A DNA stretch of 64,000 nt from Cryptomeria japonica. Taxonomy: Eukaryota > Streptophyta > Pinopsida > Cupressales > Cupressaceae. The stretch spans positions 605,855,673 through 605,919,672 of the forward strand of contig NC_081408.1 of the NCBI RefSeq assembly GCF_030272615.1, read 5' to 3'. The notes beneath the pieces are model-generated. The model was not told where the DNA came from and did not search any database. It was given only the letters and a program-made list of their open reading frames with translations. The position numbers and the translations under genes are program-made. This document shows positions 22,391 through 34,055 of this stretch, piece after piece; positions within the stretch are counted from its first letter, which is position 1, and the number at the start of each line of letters is the position of its first letter.

Positions 22391-24364
22391 AAATAAATAG
22401 CATGCATACTACAACACAATGGTTTACATGGGGGAAACCCTTTCAAGAGAAAAAACCCACCCTCCAAAGTTGCCCAATATATTATTTAGAAATCAACAAC
22501 AAATTACAATATACCTACAAAGCAAGCTTCTCATAGGAGTATCACCAATGGAAATCCAGAGGTAACTCAACAACTATCAGACACTTAGAATACATCATGA
22601 TATGTAGTTATAATGTAAAATAAGGTTGCTTTCCAGGGTAAACAAAACACACAAAATATCCACCATTAGATATATGACCTAATGATAAATGGTTAGGATT
22701 CACAATGATAAATTATAAATAAAATTTTGTTTCGGGGGTGCTGCCTCTAGCTCCTAGTCAATTAGCAGATCAAATCTGCAAGGGGGGTACCCCCCTTGCA
22801 ACCCCTTGTGCTCATGTATTACCAATAGTTTTTTATTATTGCAAGGTTGAGACACTATTTTTCTAACATCATCGGCCTTAGACCCATACAACAAAGAGAT
22901 TGGTAGTTTTGACATAAGTGAGGTTTTTTTAGGCCTAGAAGACTCACACACATTACCTTGTGCTAGAGTCTTAGTGTGTCGTATAAGGGTTTGAGTGAGT
23001 GAGCTAATGGAATCTAGGGTCTCGACCTCAACATTCTCTTTCATAAAGGAAGGGATAGTGATGTCCATTCAATCTAGCTAGGGGTCTCGGTGCCTAATTT
23101 TGGACACCTTGTGCCCCCACTCTATCCTATGCAGAGTCCCCACCTCTATCTTGGAACTCGTGTATGCTGAAGTAATTTGGGATCTCATTGAGGACAAACT
23201 TACAATAGAGTTTCCTCAAAAGTATTACGATATCTCATTGTTATTTCATGGAAGATGGTCAAAAACCATACAACACCTACTTCAAAATTATTCCTTATCC
23301 CTTGAAGGTGACATCAATAGATAGGGATTCTTCTATAAATTTTGTGTATGGGTGCATTGGTTCAAGGGTCAATGAACAATGCACACAAGTCATGGTCCAT
23401 TTTTTTGTTTATTTTATTTGGTTATTAGATAATTTTTTGGCATAAAAATTATCTTTCTTCTTCCCTCTTGTTTGACCAAGTGTTGATTTGGCCACTCATG
23501 AATACTATGTGAAAGAAAATTAACTCTAATGAAGTGGTGAAGGTAGACCTATGAAAGTTTGTTACTGATGGATCACTCAACATTCAAATTATTGCCTCAA
23601 GTTTTCTTTTGTTATTTTATATTTGTCCTGTTATATTTTCTTGTGTCTTGAGAGAATGTTGAGGCATTATTAGAGGGGTTCGTTGTTATGGATCTTCACC
23701 TAAGTTTTTATGAGTAGGTGAATGAGGGTTTTGATCAATTGAAGGTGCACTATCGATTCCCAAAAATTAAACATAATTCACTCAAAAAACTAATTCTGTA
23801 TATCTATTAAATCAAATTTTTACACTAAAAATAAAACTTACCTCTTCAACGTTGACAACATTGTGTTGGTGTTTTGGCAATGGTTTGGTAGATAAACAAT
23901 GATGAAAGGGCTATTCCACAATGTGAGCATGCTTCAAAAGAGTTACAAACCATGAGGTTCTTTGAGGAGTAGAGTTGAAATGACAAACTCTCAATGTGTT
24001 TTTATTTATAAGGTCAATAGACCATAACACGAGCATGTTATAACATGCTCATGTTATGTTCACTAGGGGGCCAAAAAGTGGTGTGGATACTTTTTGGTCT
24101 TCCATTTATTACACTTACTTATGGATTGGGACACCACATTTTTTTTGGTTCTAATTCATGGTTTTGGCGCTTTTATGTGTTACTTATCCTTTTTAGTGAG
24201 TGCTTAAGATGAATGTTTCACAATGAGTTTTACAAGTAGTGTTATGCTATTAGAATTGTTCCATATCTTTTGTATTCAATACTTCTATAAAAGCTTTGAA
24301 TCTAGATGTGTATTACAACAATTGATTATTGAATAATACATTGAATTATTTGAAGTGTCATATT
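22391..24364. other. unassigned sequence
   Basis: No recognisable protein. A motif near 22430 (TTTACATGG followed by a purine-rich stretch) resembles one near 20236 and may mark LTR debris. The last few hundred bases up to 24360 resemble an LTR end region, but no pair was found. Confidence 0.35.
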
Positions 24365-25925
24365 TTATCTTCCAAAATAGTTTCTATCAAAATCCAATTT
24401 AATCAAAATAGCATTTTGTCCTGTTTGTTTGGCCCATTCACAAGTTTCCCAAGCTAGAATAAGATTGTCAAGAATAAATCTTCCAATGATGAATCCAATA
24501 TGCTCATCTCTAATAATTCCTTACACAACAAGCTTAATTTGTATAGCCAAGGATTTTGCAGTGATTTTATAAGAAGGGTTAAGAAGTGTGATGGGGAACC
24601 AACTAGTAATAGTATCTACCATTTTTCCTTTAGGAAGAAGAGAGCTTGATTATGCATCCATTAATGTTAGATAAAGGAAGAAGCTTGATTATGCCTTCAC
24701 TAATGTTAGATCCTCATGACTCTTTCTTGAAGGCCTCCAAGTATACGTAGTAAAAATCTTCCTTAATATGTTGCCACATAGACTGGTAGAATTCCATAGG
24801 AAGCCCATCACCACCCAAACTTTTGCTAGGGGCCATAGAGGAAAGAGCATTTTCTAGCTCCTCCAAGGAAAGGATTTTGTCTAAATATTGACTATATCCT
24901 GAGTCAATTTTCTTAGGAATATAATCTTTGACCATATTCTCAAGGTTTTGTTGAATGTACTGTCATTTATCATCATTCAATAAGTCTTCATAAAAATATT
25001 TGAATAGTTGACATATATCCAAAGGTTCATGGTGGAGAATGTCAAATTTATCCCTTATAGCATCAATCTTTTCCTTTTTATGTTTGTAATATAATTTCCT
25101 TCTTTTATCCTATGTATCCTAGATCTGACTTTTGCCCCTTGTCCTTTGTAACTATCATTTTTTTGAAGTTGATATTCAGTTGTAGCAATGGAGGTTTTAA
25201 TAGTGATATTGTTAAGGTCTTTGTTGAGGAGTTTTCTAACATGAACAAGTTTACCTTTGGAGTGATTTTTCCTTTTGCTTACATTGCCTAGCCATTTGTT
25301 TGTCAAACAAATGTAAGAAGTTGGTATGATGAGTAATGACATCACACCACCTATCAATCCATGAAACTCCTTCATCTAGCTTAGGTAAATAATTCCAAAT
25401 CCTCTCAAGGGCAGCTAAGGAAATAAGGTTCTTTAAGTGGGAAACATTAAGCTTGAAGGGGAAAGAGTTGTCAATAGTTAAATTTGGAGACAAGCTTATG
25501 CTGCAAAAAATAAGGTAATGACCCGAGAGGATAGTAGAGAAATCCACTTTAAGACACAAACCCAATAGATCATAAAATAATGGTAAAATAGGAGAGATCT
25601 AAAATTTGTCCAACCTGCCCAATTTTCTATCACTTCCCATTGTACAGTTAGACTACATAAACTAGTTTTTAGAATGGCTCAAGAATTTATCATGAATAGG
25701 GTAGACCATTCCCAATGAATTTCAACAGAACAACCAACTATCAAATTTATCATGGCTGAGATTTGATTTTTTAGACTAGTTGTAGTCTTGGGGTTACTCA
25801 ACCATGTTAAAGTCACCTTTGAGGATCTAATCTACAATTGGTAGATTAGTGGACACCCAATTCCAAAGTTCAGTTTGTTATTTAAAAAAATCAGGGGCAT
25901 GGATAGAACAAAATCAAATTAGTTG
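24365..25925 (-). pseudogene. L1-type LINE: endonuclease C-half and reverse transcriptase N-part
   Basis: The minus-strand reading starts in an apurinic-type endonuclease with GDFNMVE (about 25800-25818) and LSGHYLIFCSI near 25500, where the family has S-D-H. It continues through the linker AALERIWNYLPKLDEGVSW. The RT N-terminus is LEELENALSSMAPSKSLGGDG (about 24840-24880), followed by ITLLN-like and GFIIGRFILDN-like blocks and a final motif-A-like LDFDK near 24385. It is truncated there. Several frameshifts and stops are present. The 5' side joins the pieces at 34056-35391 and 41424-41703 (see findings). Confidence 0.8.
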
Positions 25926-26054
25926 TTTGATGAGAGCAAATTATGTCCCATTTTATGTCATATTCTAGCCTATTTCATGCACCTTCATACCCATTCCAAC
26001 ATTCCATTTCCACTCTATATCACACCACTTTTTTGCCCTTATGTTGCATATGGT

Positions 26055-26166
<112 letters not shown>

Positions 26167-26551
26167 AGGTATTTAATATAGTTTTGACATTAAATTATAA
26201 AAATTAATTATTGATTGTCTTTATTAATAAGCATTGTTATTTCAAGCCTTGGTGAATATATTTTGCAACATGGAGAAAGAAGGAGAAGAATGCAAACTTC
26301 TTACAAACTTCCTGTCACCTTCTTTACAGGGACTTTCCAGTCACTTATTATGGACTCTTGCCACATTAGCTTAGTGCCACAACCACATCTACCAAGGCAT
26401 CTTTAAGAGGCATCAAATCTATTTTATATGACTGCATACATCAACATTTGATTGGATATTGATCTTCACCTCAATATTCAACATTTATAGAAGATAATTC
26501 TTCCAGTTGTGTATGCCAATTCAGCACATGGTCCTCTCTACCAATCATCTT

Positions 26552-27002
26552 TGTTGGTGTAATTCTTTATTCTTATAGGATATAATTACACTTTACTTAA
26601 GTTAACTTAGGATAATGCATCTCATCGTAGTTTGGATATAAGACACTTAGGGAAGTGTGCACATAGGGATGTAGCTTGTAGGAGAAATTCCATCTTTTGT
26701 GGTCTTATCTTGTTGTTACACTCCACATTCGGTGGGTCATCCACCTCTTGTGGAATATTATATTATTTCTCCTACCTACCCCTACTTTTTCTTACCTACC
26801 CTTGTTTCTCATTGAGCCACATGTCATGATTGTGTGCTCACATATCCATTTGGCCTTGCCTATATATGCAGGCTTATATTCATTGTATTGGTTAATCCAG
26901 TTGATCATTTGCATATTGATGAGAATAAAATTTTGTTCTTGTCATTCTATTGTCTCTCTTTTGTGCTTTTCATTGTGCCTTTGATCTTGGCAAAATCTCA
27001 CA
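26552..27002 (+). repeat. 5' LTR of copia-1
   Basis: It begins TGTTGGTGTAATT and ends AAAATCTCACA, and is the same length as the 3' LTR at 32830-33280. Confidence 0.97.
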
Positions 27003-27015
27003 TGGTATCAAAGCC
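27003..27015 (+). other. primer-binding site of copia-1
   Basis: TGGTATCAAAGCC directly abuts the LTR. The canonical site complementary to initiator tRNA-Met is TGGTATCAGAGCC, so one G-to-A difference is seen. Confidence 0.9.
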
Positions 27016-28480
27016 ATTAGGGCTTCATTGATTGGTTTTGGGAGACATTTTGGAAGGCTACTATTTTTGGATCTGAGGTACTGCGCATTTTGGAGTCATC
27101 CTAGAGAGTTTTCAACCTCACCATTGCATCCGGAAAGCTGTTTCCATAAAAATCGAGTATAACCTTGACCTATTTTGGCGAAAGTCGGTTTTTGGGTGTG
27201 GAGAAAATTTTTGCCTAATTTTGGGTGGTACGGTACGGATTTTTAAAAAAATTGCAAAAAATATAAATATATATTTTACACGCAAAAGAATTTTTTTTTG
27301 AAAAAAAAAGGGGCAAAGGAGATTTTTGCAGGGACCGTACCCTACAGCATGCAGAGTCGTACCACCTGCAGGCTTGTACCTCCTTTGTGGCGGCGTCCTC
27401 TTCCTAACGGCATTGACTGCTTCACCCGTCCGCTCCCCGATCTCTGCAGCCCGCCATGACCATTCCACCGTCCTCCGGCCCCGGCAGCCCCCCGCAGATC
27501 CGGCCCTGGCGGCCCTCAACAGAGCTTGCTCTGGCGGTCCTCGCAGTCTCGGCCACCGACGCTCAGGCAACCGGCAACAACAGCTCGCCGATAACCGGAA
27601 TCGACACTTCGACCACCATTTCTTACTGCCACGTCAGCATCTGCACCCTCTACCTTGGCGTACCACACCTGCCACATGGCAGGAGGCCACTGGCCTGTGG
27701 AAAAACTATGCCACGTCAACGTCCTATCAGTCGCCACGTCAGTTTACCGTACAGTTAGCCAAGGGGTGCGATGACCATTTTGACGGTCAGATGACCGTCA
27801 AATTTAACACAATTCTTTGTCGATGTCAGCTTGCGTCAACATCTTTTTGAAAATTTTAGACCCCTCTCCGTTGAGCAGTTTAGTTTTTTGGGCCAACTTT
27901 GGAGGCTCATAACTTGCTCAATTTTGCTCCTTTTTGGGTGCATTTTTTTTTATTTGGGATAATTTTTCGTGCTCTCCATAGTGGTGTGGTTATTTTATGA
28001 TTTTGGTGCACTGGTTTTTCAAAATTTTCAAATTCTCTAAGCTGTACTTGTCCAATCCTCGATTTTGCAACTTCAAAGGCTTCGTTTGGGCTCATACGAC
28101 CTCCTTTTCAGGTGCCATTTTTTTTTAAAGTGCATATTTTTTTGTCTAATTTCATAATCTATGATTATTTTTTAGATATTTTGAGTGGATATTTTACTTT
28201 CAGATATTGGTCTTTTTTGACCTACTTGGTACTTGTAATTTGCTTGGATCTTAGTTTAGATCTCTTGCATTATTAGTTTGAGTCTCCTTTGACCTCATTG
28301 AGGCAGCTGTAAAGGTGAAATCAGAAGTCCACTTTGCCATTTTTTGCAAGTGGCCCATTGTACACGCACTAAGTATAAAGTGTCAAATCATCATTTTTTT
28401 TTGGGGGGGGGGGATTCTTTGATTGAGTGAATTTGGGGGGTGTCTTGTGTGATTGTGCCTCTCTTTCCTTGTACTCTTTC
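27016..28480 (+). other. long leader of copia-1 with GC-rich island
   Basis: About 1.45 kb lies between the primer site and gag. The part at 27340-27760 is markedly GC-rich and Pro/Arg-coding in several frames, unlike the AT-rich remainder. GCCACGTCA occurs three times (27628-27636, 27710-27718, 27733-27741). An inverted repeat TTTGACGGTCA/TGACCGTCAAA lies at about 27779-27803. A T-run followed by 11 G lies near 28393-28413. No conserved protein was seen. Confidence 0.7.
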
Positions 28481-28486
28481 ATTTTT

Positions 28487-29398
28487 GTTGCTACGAGTCC
28501 TCATAAATTTCCACCTTTAACTGCACATAATTATGCATCTTGGAAAATTAAAACATGGAGCAAACTAATGAAAAAAGGACTCACACATTACATAGATGGA
28601 ACAATAGAAGCACCAACCGATCCTAAGGCTGATCCTAATGCTTAGTTAGAATGGCTCACTAAGAATTGCATGGCTCTTGGAACTTTGCGTAAGTATGAAT
28701 CAAATGACCTCATTTTTCACATTGAGAAGTATTCTACAATCAAAGAGGCTTGGGAAATGTTTCAGAAATTGTATGGTCAAGTTGATGAAATCAGAGGTTA
28801 CAAGATTGACAATGATCTCACCAACTTGGATCCCAAGAGTTTTGATACAATCCAATATTATGTCACCAAAGCAAATGAGCTAAGAGCTAAGCTTTGTGTA
28901 ATTGATAAAAAAGATGCTCAGTTGATATTCAACTTGTTGGACAAGCTTGCACCTAAATATGTAGCATTTGTTTCTAGCTTCCAAACTCATCGTTTGACAG
29001 TGGGGAGTTCCTACACTATGCCTTCATTTGATGCTTTCACAAAAATGTTGATATTGGAACAATCTAAGTTGTTGAACACGGGGCTTCTCAAGTCTTCAAA
29101 GTCCAAGGCTTTGGTGGCTAATCAAGGGAGTCAAGAGAGTCAAGGCAAAGATTCCAACAAGAAGAAGAAGCAATCTAAGTCAAAGCCACAACAGGAAAAA
29201 GGAAAAAAATCCTCTCCATCACAAGGCAATTTATCATCCTCTTCCAAGAAGGGGACTAAACCTAAGAAGGATAAACCAACTTGTGCTTATTGCAAGAAGT
29301 ATGGTCATGATGAGTATCGATGCCACACCAAGCAAGTTGATGAGTTGACAAATCTTCTTAAGAAAAATAACATCAACTTACCATCTGCCTATGTATAA
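28487..29398 (+). pseudogene. copia-1 gag
   Basis: The reading starts at about VATSPHKFPPLTAHNYASWK, the N-terminal capsid motif of plant copia gag. No ATG is present at the expected place, so the start codon seems lost. The capsid region UBN2-type follows (EAWEMFQKLYGQVDEIRGYK, LDPKSFDTIQYYVTKANELR). A Lys/Ser-rich tail leads to an intact zinc knuckle CAYCKKYGHDEYRC at about 29281-29322. One TAG is at 28643-28645. The frame ends in TAA at 29396, and protease continues in another frame after an indel near 29390. Confidence 0.9.
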
Positions 29399-29399
29399 G

Positions 29400-29960
29400 A
29401 AGGATTAATCTCCTTCCTCTTCCTCATAGTCCAAGGGAAAAGGGCAAGCATTTGTGGCTACAATAGGTTCTTCACAGCAGTGGATACTTGACTCGGGTGC
29501 CTCTTATCACATGGGTTCTACAAAGGAGCAGTTTTCTTCATTGGAGCCATCAAAGGCACCTCACATTTACATAGGTGATGATACACAAGTTGAGGTTGAA
29601 GGGAAAGGTTTAGTTGACATGGATGATGGAACATTTGAGAATGTTCTCTATGTTCCTAACTTGTCTACCAATCTTCTCTCTATCTACCAAATCACTCACT
29701 ATGAGAATGGGAAAAAGGTTGAGTTTACACCTGATTCAGTTGTGGTAAAGGAACTTGATAATGATGCCTTGGTAGCAGTGGGACAAGTCAATGACAACTC
29801 AAGACTTTATTCATTCTCCCACTTTGTGCCAAGTTCTCCTTCTAGGGCCTTGCTTATTCATTCAAATTCAGAAAGTAAGCTATGGCATGAGCAGTTTGGT
29901 CACCTCAACTACTGCTATCTTCAACAGCTCAACACTAAAGACATGGTCATAGGTCTACCT
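29400..29960 (+). pseudogene. copia-1 protease and start of integrase
   Basis: WILDSGASYHM carries the catalytic Asp-Ser-Gly at 29490-29498. The following GKGLVDMDDGTFENVLYVPNL and NLLSIYQIT are standard copia protease blocks. Near 29880-29930 LWHEQFGHLNYCYLQQL begins the integrase zinc-binding domain with its two His. Stops in the frame lie at 29406 (TAA) and 29427 (TAG), before the protease, and at 29961 (TGA), where relatives have Arg after GLP. Confidence 0.9.
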
Positions 29961-30790
29961 TGAATCAGTTTTTCAGAGGGTGTATGTTCAGGATGTTCCA
30001 TGGGCAAGCATCCCGATGAGAAGTTTGATAAGGGGAAAGCTTGGAGAGCTTTGGAAGTTCTTCAACTTGTTTACAGCGATGTAGCAAGTCCATTTCCATC
30101 ACCTTCATTTAGTAAGGCCCGCTATGTCCTCACCTTCATTGATGACTACTCCCGCTTCACTTGGGTCTATTTTCTTGTTCATAAGAGTGAAGTGTTTGAT
30201 AGATTTCTAGACTTAAAGGCTCATGTGGAGAAGCAATTCGGGAAAGTGGTCAAGATTCTTCGCACAGATAATGGAAGGGAATATGTGAACAAAAGGCTTG
30301 AGGATTTTTGTACATTTGAGGGGATTGATCTTCAACATTATGTTGCTTACACTCCACAATAGAACAGAGTTGTAGAGCGCAAGAATAGAACTCTCAAACT
30401 AATGGCTAGTTGTATGATACATGCACGTTCTCTTGATCCCGCCTTTTGGGCAGAGGCTATCGGTTGTGCCACACACATCCAAAATTGGGTTCCTCACAAA
30501 TATTTGATAGGTATTACTCCTTTTGAGGCTTGGGCTGGTAGGAAACCAATTGTGAGACATTTCAGAGTCTTTGGGTGTCCAACATGGGCTCGCATTCCTC
30601 TGCAGAACGCAAGGCATTGGAACCTTAGAGTAGGCCTTGTCTTTTTGTTGGATATCCTGAGGGTGTTAAGGCATATCGATTGATGGATCCTGAGACACAT
30701 GAGGTGTTCATTGAGAGGAGTGTTCATTTTGAGGAAAGCTCTCCTAGCTTAGCCTCTCTACCTCCTCCACCTTCCCCTTTGTGGAAAGTG
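29961..30790 (+). pseudogene. copia-1 integrase
   Basis: The Cys pair of the zinc-binding region is CSGCSMGK. The catalytic core shows LQLVYSDVASPFPSPSFSKA (first Asp), YVLTFIDDYSRFTWVYFL, RTDNGREYVNKRLEDFC (second Asp), and the E of the VVERKNRTLK block. A TAG at 30360 sits in the highly conserved TPQ-NG position. A one-base deletion near 30600 shifts the frame, which then carries a TAG at 30626. The reading goes on through CLFVGYPEGVKAYRLMDPETHE. Confidence 0.9.
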
Positions 30791-31790
30791 ATGCCAGTGA
30801 TTTAGATGATGAGACTCCTTCAAATCTGACTCGCAGGGTTACACCTCCGCAAGGTCCACTTGCAGTTGAGGAGCCTCGTTCTCCATTGAGACCTCGTTGG
30901 GCTTGATAGACACTTGAGTCAGCAGGTTCTCTTGTTGTGGATCCTTCAAATACATGGAGGACTCAATCGCAGCATCAATACCTTCCACATGCATACATTG
31001 CTACTGCTTCCGATCCACACACATTTCGGGAAGCATCAAGGGTTCCTGAGTGGGACCAAGCTATGGAGGAAGAGTATAGTTCCTTGATGAGGAACGACAC
31101 ATGGGAGTTAGCCCCTCTCCCTAAGGAGACAAAGATGGTTCTATGTAAGTGGATCTATCGGACCAAGTTTGTAGCAGATGGTAGTGTGGATAAGTATAAG
31201 GCTCGAGTTTTTGTGAGAGGTTTCTCTCAGGTTCCAGGTGTTGACTATACTAAGACCTTTGCGCCCGTAGCCAAGATGAACTCCATTCGCTTGACACTTG
31301 CTATTGTCGCAACTCATGGTTGGGTTGTACATTAGATGGATGTGAAGAGTTCTTTTCTTCATGGGGATCTTGATGAGGAGATTTATATGGAGCAGCCATA
31401 TGGTTTCATCCAGGATTCTTCCTTGGTTTGCGGACTAAGGAAATCTCTCTATGGCCTTAAGCAAGCCCCCAGGGCTTGGTACACCAAGATGGATTCCTTT
31501 CTTCTCTCAGCAGGGTTCACCGGGTGTCATTCTGATCCGAATATCTACATTTTGCAATAGGATGACTCACACTTGATACTTGTGCTCTATGTTGATGATT
31601 TGATCATTACAGGGAGCACCACATCCATCATTAGCAGGGTCAAATCTACTTTGCATGACAAATTTTCTATGACTGACTTGGGTCTTTTGCACTACTTTCT
31701 TGGGATAGAGATTTCATAGTCACCTTCTCGGATTACACTATCGCTGCCCAAGTATGATCTTGATCTACTTGCACGCTTTCATATGGCTGA
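30791..31790 (+). pseudogene. copia-1 reverse transcriptase
   Basis: Blocks in order are PHTFREASRVPEWDQAMEEE, NDTWELAPLP, CKWIYRTKFVADGSVDKYKA, FAPVAKMNSIRLTLAI, MDVKSSFLHGDLDEEIYMEQ (first catalytic Asp), YGLKQAPRAWYTKMD and LYVDDLIITG with YVDD at 31588-31599. Stops: TGA 30904, TAG 30907, TAG 31333 (directly before MDVKSSFL, where the family has Gln), TAG 31558 and TAG 31717. The catalytic Asp residues are intact despite the stops. Confidence 0.93.
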
Positions 31791-32550
31791 TTGTAAGCCT
31801 GCACCGACTCCCTTTCTTGTAGGAGTCAAGCTTAAGGCTAGGTGCTCTTCTCCACCAGTTGATGCCACATTGTATCGTCAGCTTGTGGGTAGTCTCATCT
31901 ACTTGACTCACACATGCCTTGATATTTCATTTGTTGTTGGCATGGTTTCCCGCTTCATACAGGAACCACATTAGCTTCATTGGAAAGGTGCCAAACGCAT
32001 CCTTCACTACATCCAGGGTACACATCACTATGGGATTCACTATGCAACAGGCACAAGACTTCGCTTGGTTGGTTACACAGACTCCGATTGGGCTGGCGAT
32101 CTTGATGATCATAAGTCTACTTCTGGTTACAACTTCTACCTTGGTTTGGGTCCCATTTGTTGGGAGAGCAAGAAGCAACATGCTATTGCTCTCTCTTCGA
32201 CTGAGGCTGAGTATCGAGGGGTTGTTAACGCAGCGAATGAGACCATTTGGCTTTAGCATATTCTCACAGAGTTTGGGTTCACCACTCCATGACCGACAGT
32301 TCTACATTGTGACAATTAGAGTGCTATTGCAATCTCAAAGAACCCGGTCCAGCATTAGCGGACCAAACACATCGAGATCCATATGCACTACATTTGAGAG
32401 CTGATTTAGGAGCAGGTCATTGATTTGCAATAGTGTCCTACAACAGAGAAGGTTGCAAACATATTCACCAAACCCTTCACTGAGAGTAAGTTCCAGCAGT
32501 TGCGAGCTCTCTTGGGTGTGCGGGATGTCTCATTAGGGGGGGTCAACTGA
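31791..32550 (+). pseudogene. copia-1 RNase H and pol C-terminus
   Basis: LYRQLVGSLIYLTHTCLDISF begins the connection. The RNase H active site shows VGYTDSDWAGDLDDHKSTSG (Asp near 32077) and ALSSTEAEYRG (Glu near 32200). The end is KHIEIHMHY, ANIFTKPFTESKFQQLRALL and the native stop at 32548-32550, which overlaps a G-tract. Premature stops: TAG 31972, TAG 32254, TGA 32290, TAG 32317, TAG 32356, TGA 32395, TAG 32407 and TAG 32431. Confidence 0.92.
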
Positions 32551-32817
32551 CTTCTCCTTCCTCTGTTATGGGGGGGGGACTTTTTCCTCTTTGAGGTTTT
32601 GTCCTTCTTATTTGAGAGTCTTTTGTACATTTATCTCTCTATAGGGGGGGAGTTTTTTCCCACTAGGTTTTCTCTCTTTCTTCGTTTGTGAGAGATTGCA
32701 TTGCATGGGTTTTCTTGCATTTTCATATTGTACATGGGTACCTATCATGGCCTAGTAGCCAGGAAGCCAGGACCCATCTTGCATTGTTGACTTGAGTCTT
32801 CATTCCCCTAAGTTGCA

Positions 32818-32829
32818 CTTAAGGGGGGG
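32818..32829 (+). other. polypurine tract of copia-1
   Basis: CTTAAGGGGGGG ends one base before the 3' LTR and would prime plus-strand synthesis. Three more G-tracts of 7-9 G lie upstream, at 32536-32542, 32570-32578 and 32644-32651. Confidence 0.85.
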
Positions 32830-33280
32830 TGTTGGTGTAATTATTTATTCTTATAAGATATAATTACACTTTACTTAAGTTAACTTAGGATAATGCATCT
32901 CATCATAGTTTAGATATGAGACACTTAGGTAAGTGTGCACATAGGGATGTAGCTTGTAGGAGAAATTCCACCTTTTGTGGTCTTATCTTGTTGTTACACT
33001 CCACATTCGGTGGGTCATCCACCTCTTGTGGAATATTATATTATTTCTCCTACCTACCCCTACTTTTTCTTACCTACCCTTGTTTCTCATTGAGCCACAT
33101 GTCATGATTGTGTGCTCACATATCCATTTGGCCTTGCCTATATATGCAAGCTTATATTCATTGTATTGGTTAATCCAGTTGATCATTTGCATATCGATGA
33201 GAATACAGTTTTGTTCTTGTCATTCTATTGTCTCTCTTTTGTGCTTTTCATTGTGCCCTTGATCTTGGCAAAATCTCACA
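32830..33280 (+). repeat. 3' LTR of copia-1
   Basis: 451 bp, TGTTGGTG...TCTCACA. It is followed by ATCTT, the target duplication also found before the 5' LTR. Confidence 0.97.
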
Positions 33281-33285
33281 ATCTT

Positions 33286-34055
33286 ATTACTGCCAAATCA
33301 AAATACTGGGTTCAAATAAGGAGAACCCGCTATTCACTTGTTAGCTGGGAAACTAAAATCTACTTGTTTCCTATTCTCTAGCTATTATTGTAACATGAAC
33401 ATTTTTAATCTTTGGCCCGCAAACACGGATTTATGTGGGCCATTATTTTATTGGTCATATGCCAAAAGAAGCATATTCTATTTTATTCTATTATTATAGA
33501 CTTGAGCTATAAATATGTTATGTAATATCAGATCAAGGCGAATTCTTGTAAGCAGATTTATGAGGCAGACTTTGTATCATTTTTCTCTAATAAATAAAGT
33601 AATGTGTCTTCTAATCAAACCAACATAGGAAGACTTTCATCTTATCCACCGCGTGAACTAGGAGCAAGGCCCACTCCTTGGGTAAGCTCAATAATTTCTA
33701 TAGTTTTTATTGTTTCAATTTATGTGTTTTTGTAGCATATCTTATTATTGATTAGAGTGATTTATTTCTGTGTTAATCATGAGAACAATTTGATTCTTGT
33801 TGCTTGTAATCAATCATGGATTATGGTATTATTTGTTGAACCATTTATCGGTTCTTGATCTTATTGTAATTCTTAAATCGAAACACTTTGATGTTGTTCT
33901 TGTTGACAAAATTATTTTGATTTGCAGTAGGTTTATTTTCTATCTGCATTTCATCCCCACTCAACTTGCTACCTATATCCCTTGTGTAGATAGCCACAAC
34001 ACCTTTTGCAAGATTACGATCCTTGAATTGACACTTGGACCAAGCTGAATATAGT
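33286..34055. other. unassigned sequence into which copia-1 is inserted
   Basis: Together with 25926-26546 it separates two parts of one LINE. The stretch near 33490-33640 resembles an LTR end region, but there is no recognisable pair or protein. Confidence 0.4.

Larger units (their letters stand above)
26552..33280 (+). mobile_element. Ty1/copia retrotransposon copia-1, full length with both LTRs
   Basis: The two LTRs are both 451 bp and the target duplication ATCTT occurs at 26547-26551 and 33281-33285. Order: LTR, primer site, 1.45-kb leader, gag, protease, integrase, RT, RNase H, polypurine tract, LTR. Integrase before RT defines Ty1/copia. The LTRs differ at 12 of 451 positions by my alignment. 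The coding part carries 19 premature stops (14 TAG, 4 TGA, 1 TAA) and about three frameshifts (near 29390, 30600 and 30775), so the copy is dead. Confidence 0.97.

Noticed and set aside
22754-23445. Short reading frames on both strands as a possible gene
   Set aside because: No recognisable domain, adjacent frames overlap and compete, and no splice structure could be supported.
27326-27850. 174-codon Pro/Arg-rich reading frame in the copia-1 leader
   Set aside because: It starts without ATG, is explained by GC-rich composition that opens several frames on both strands, and has no domain.
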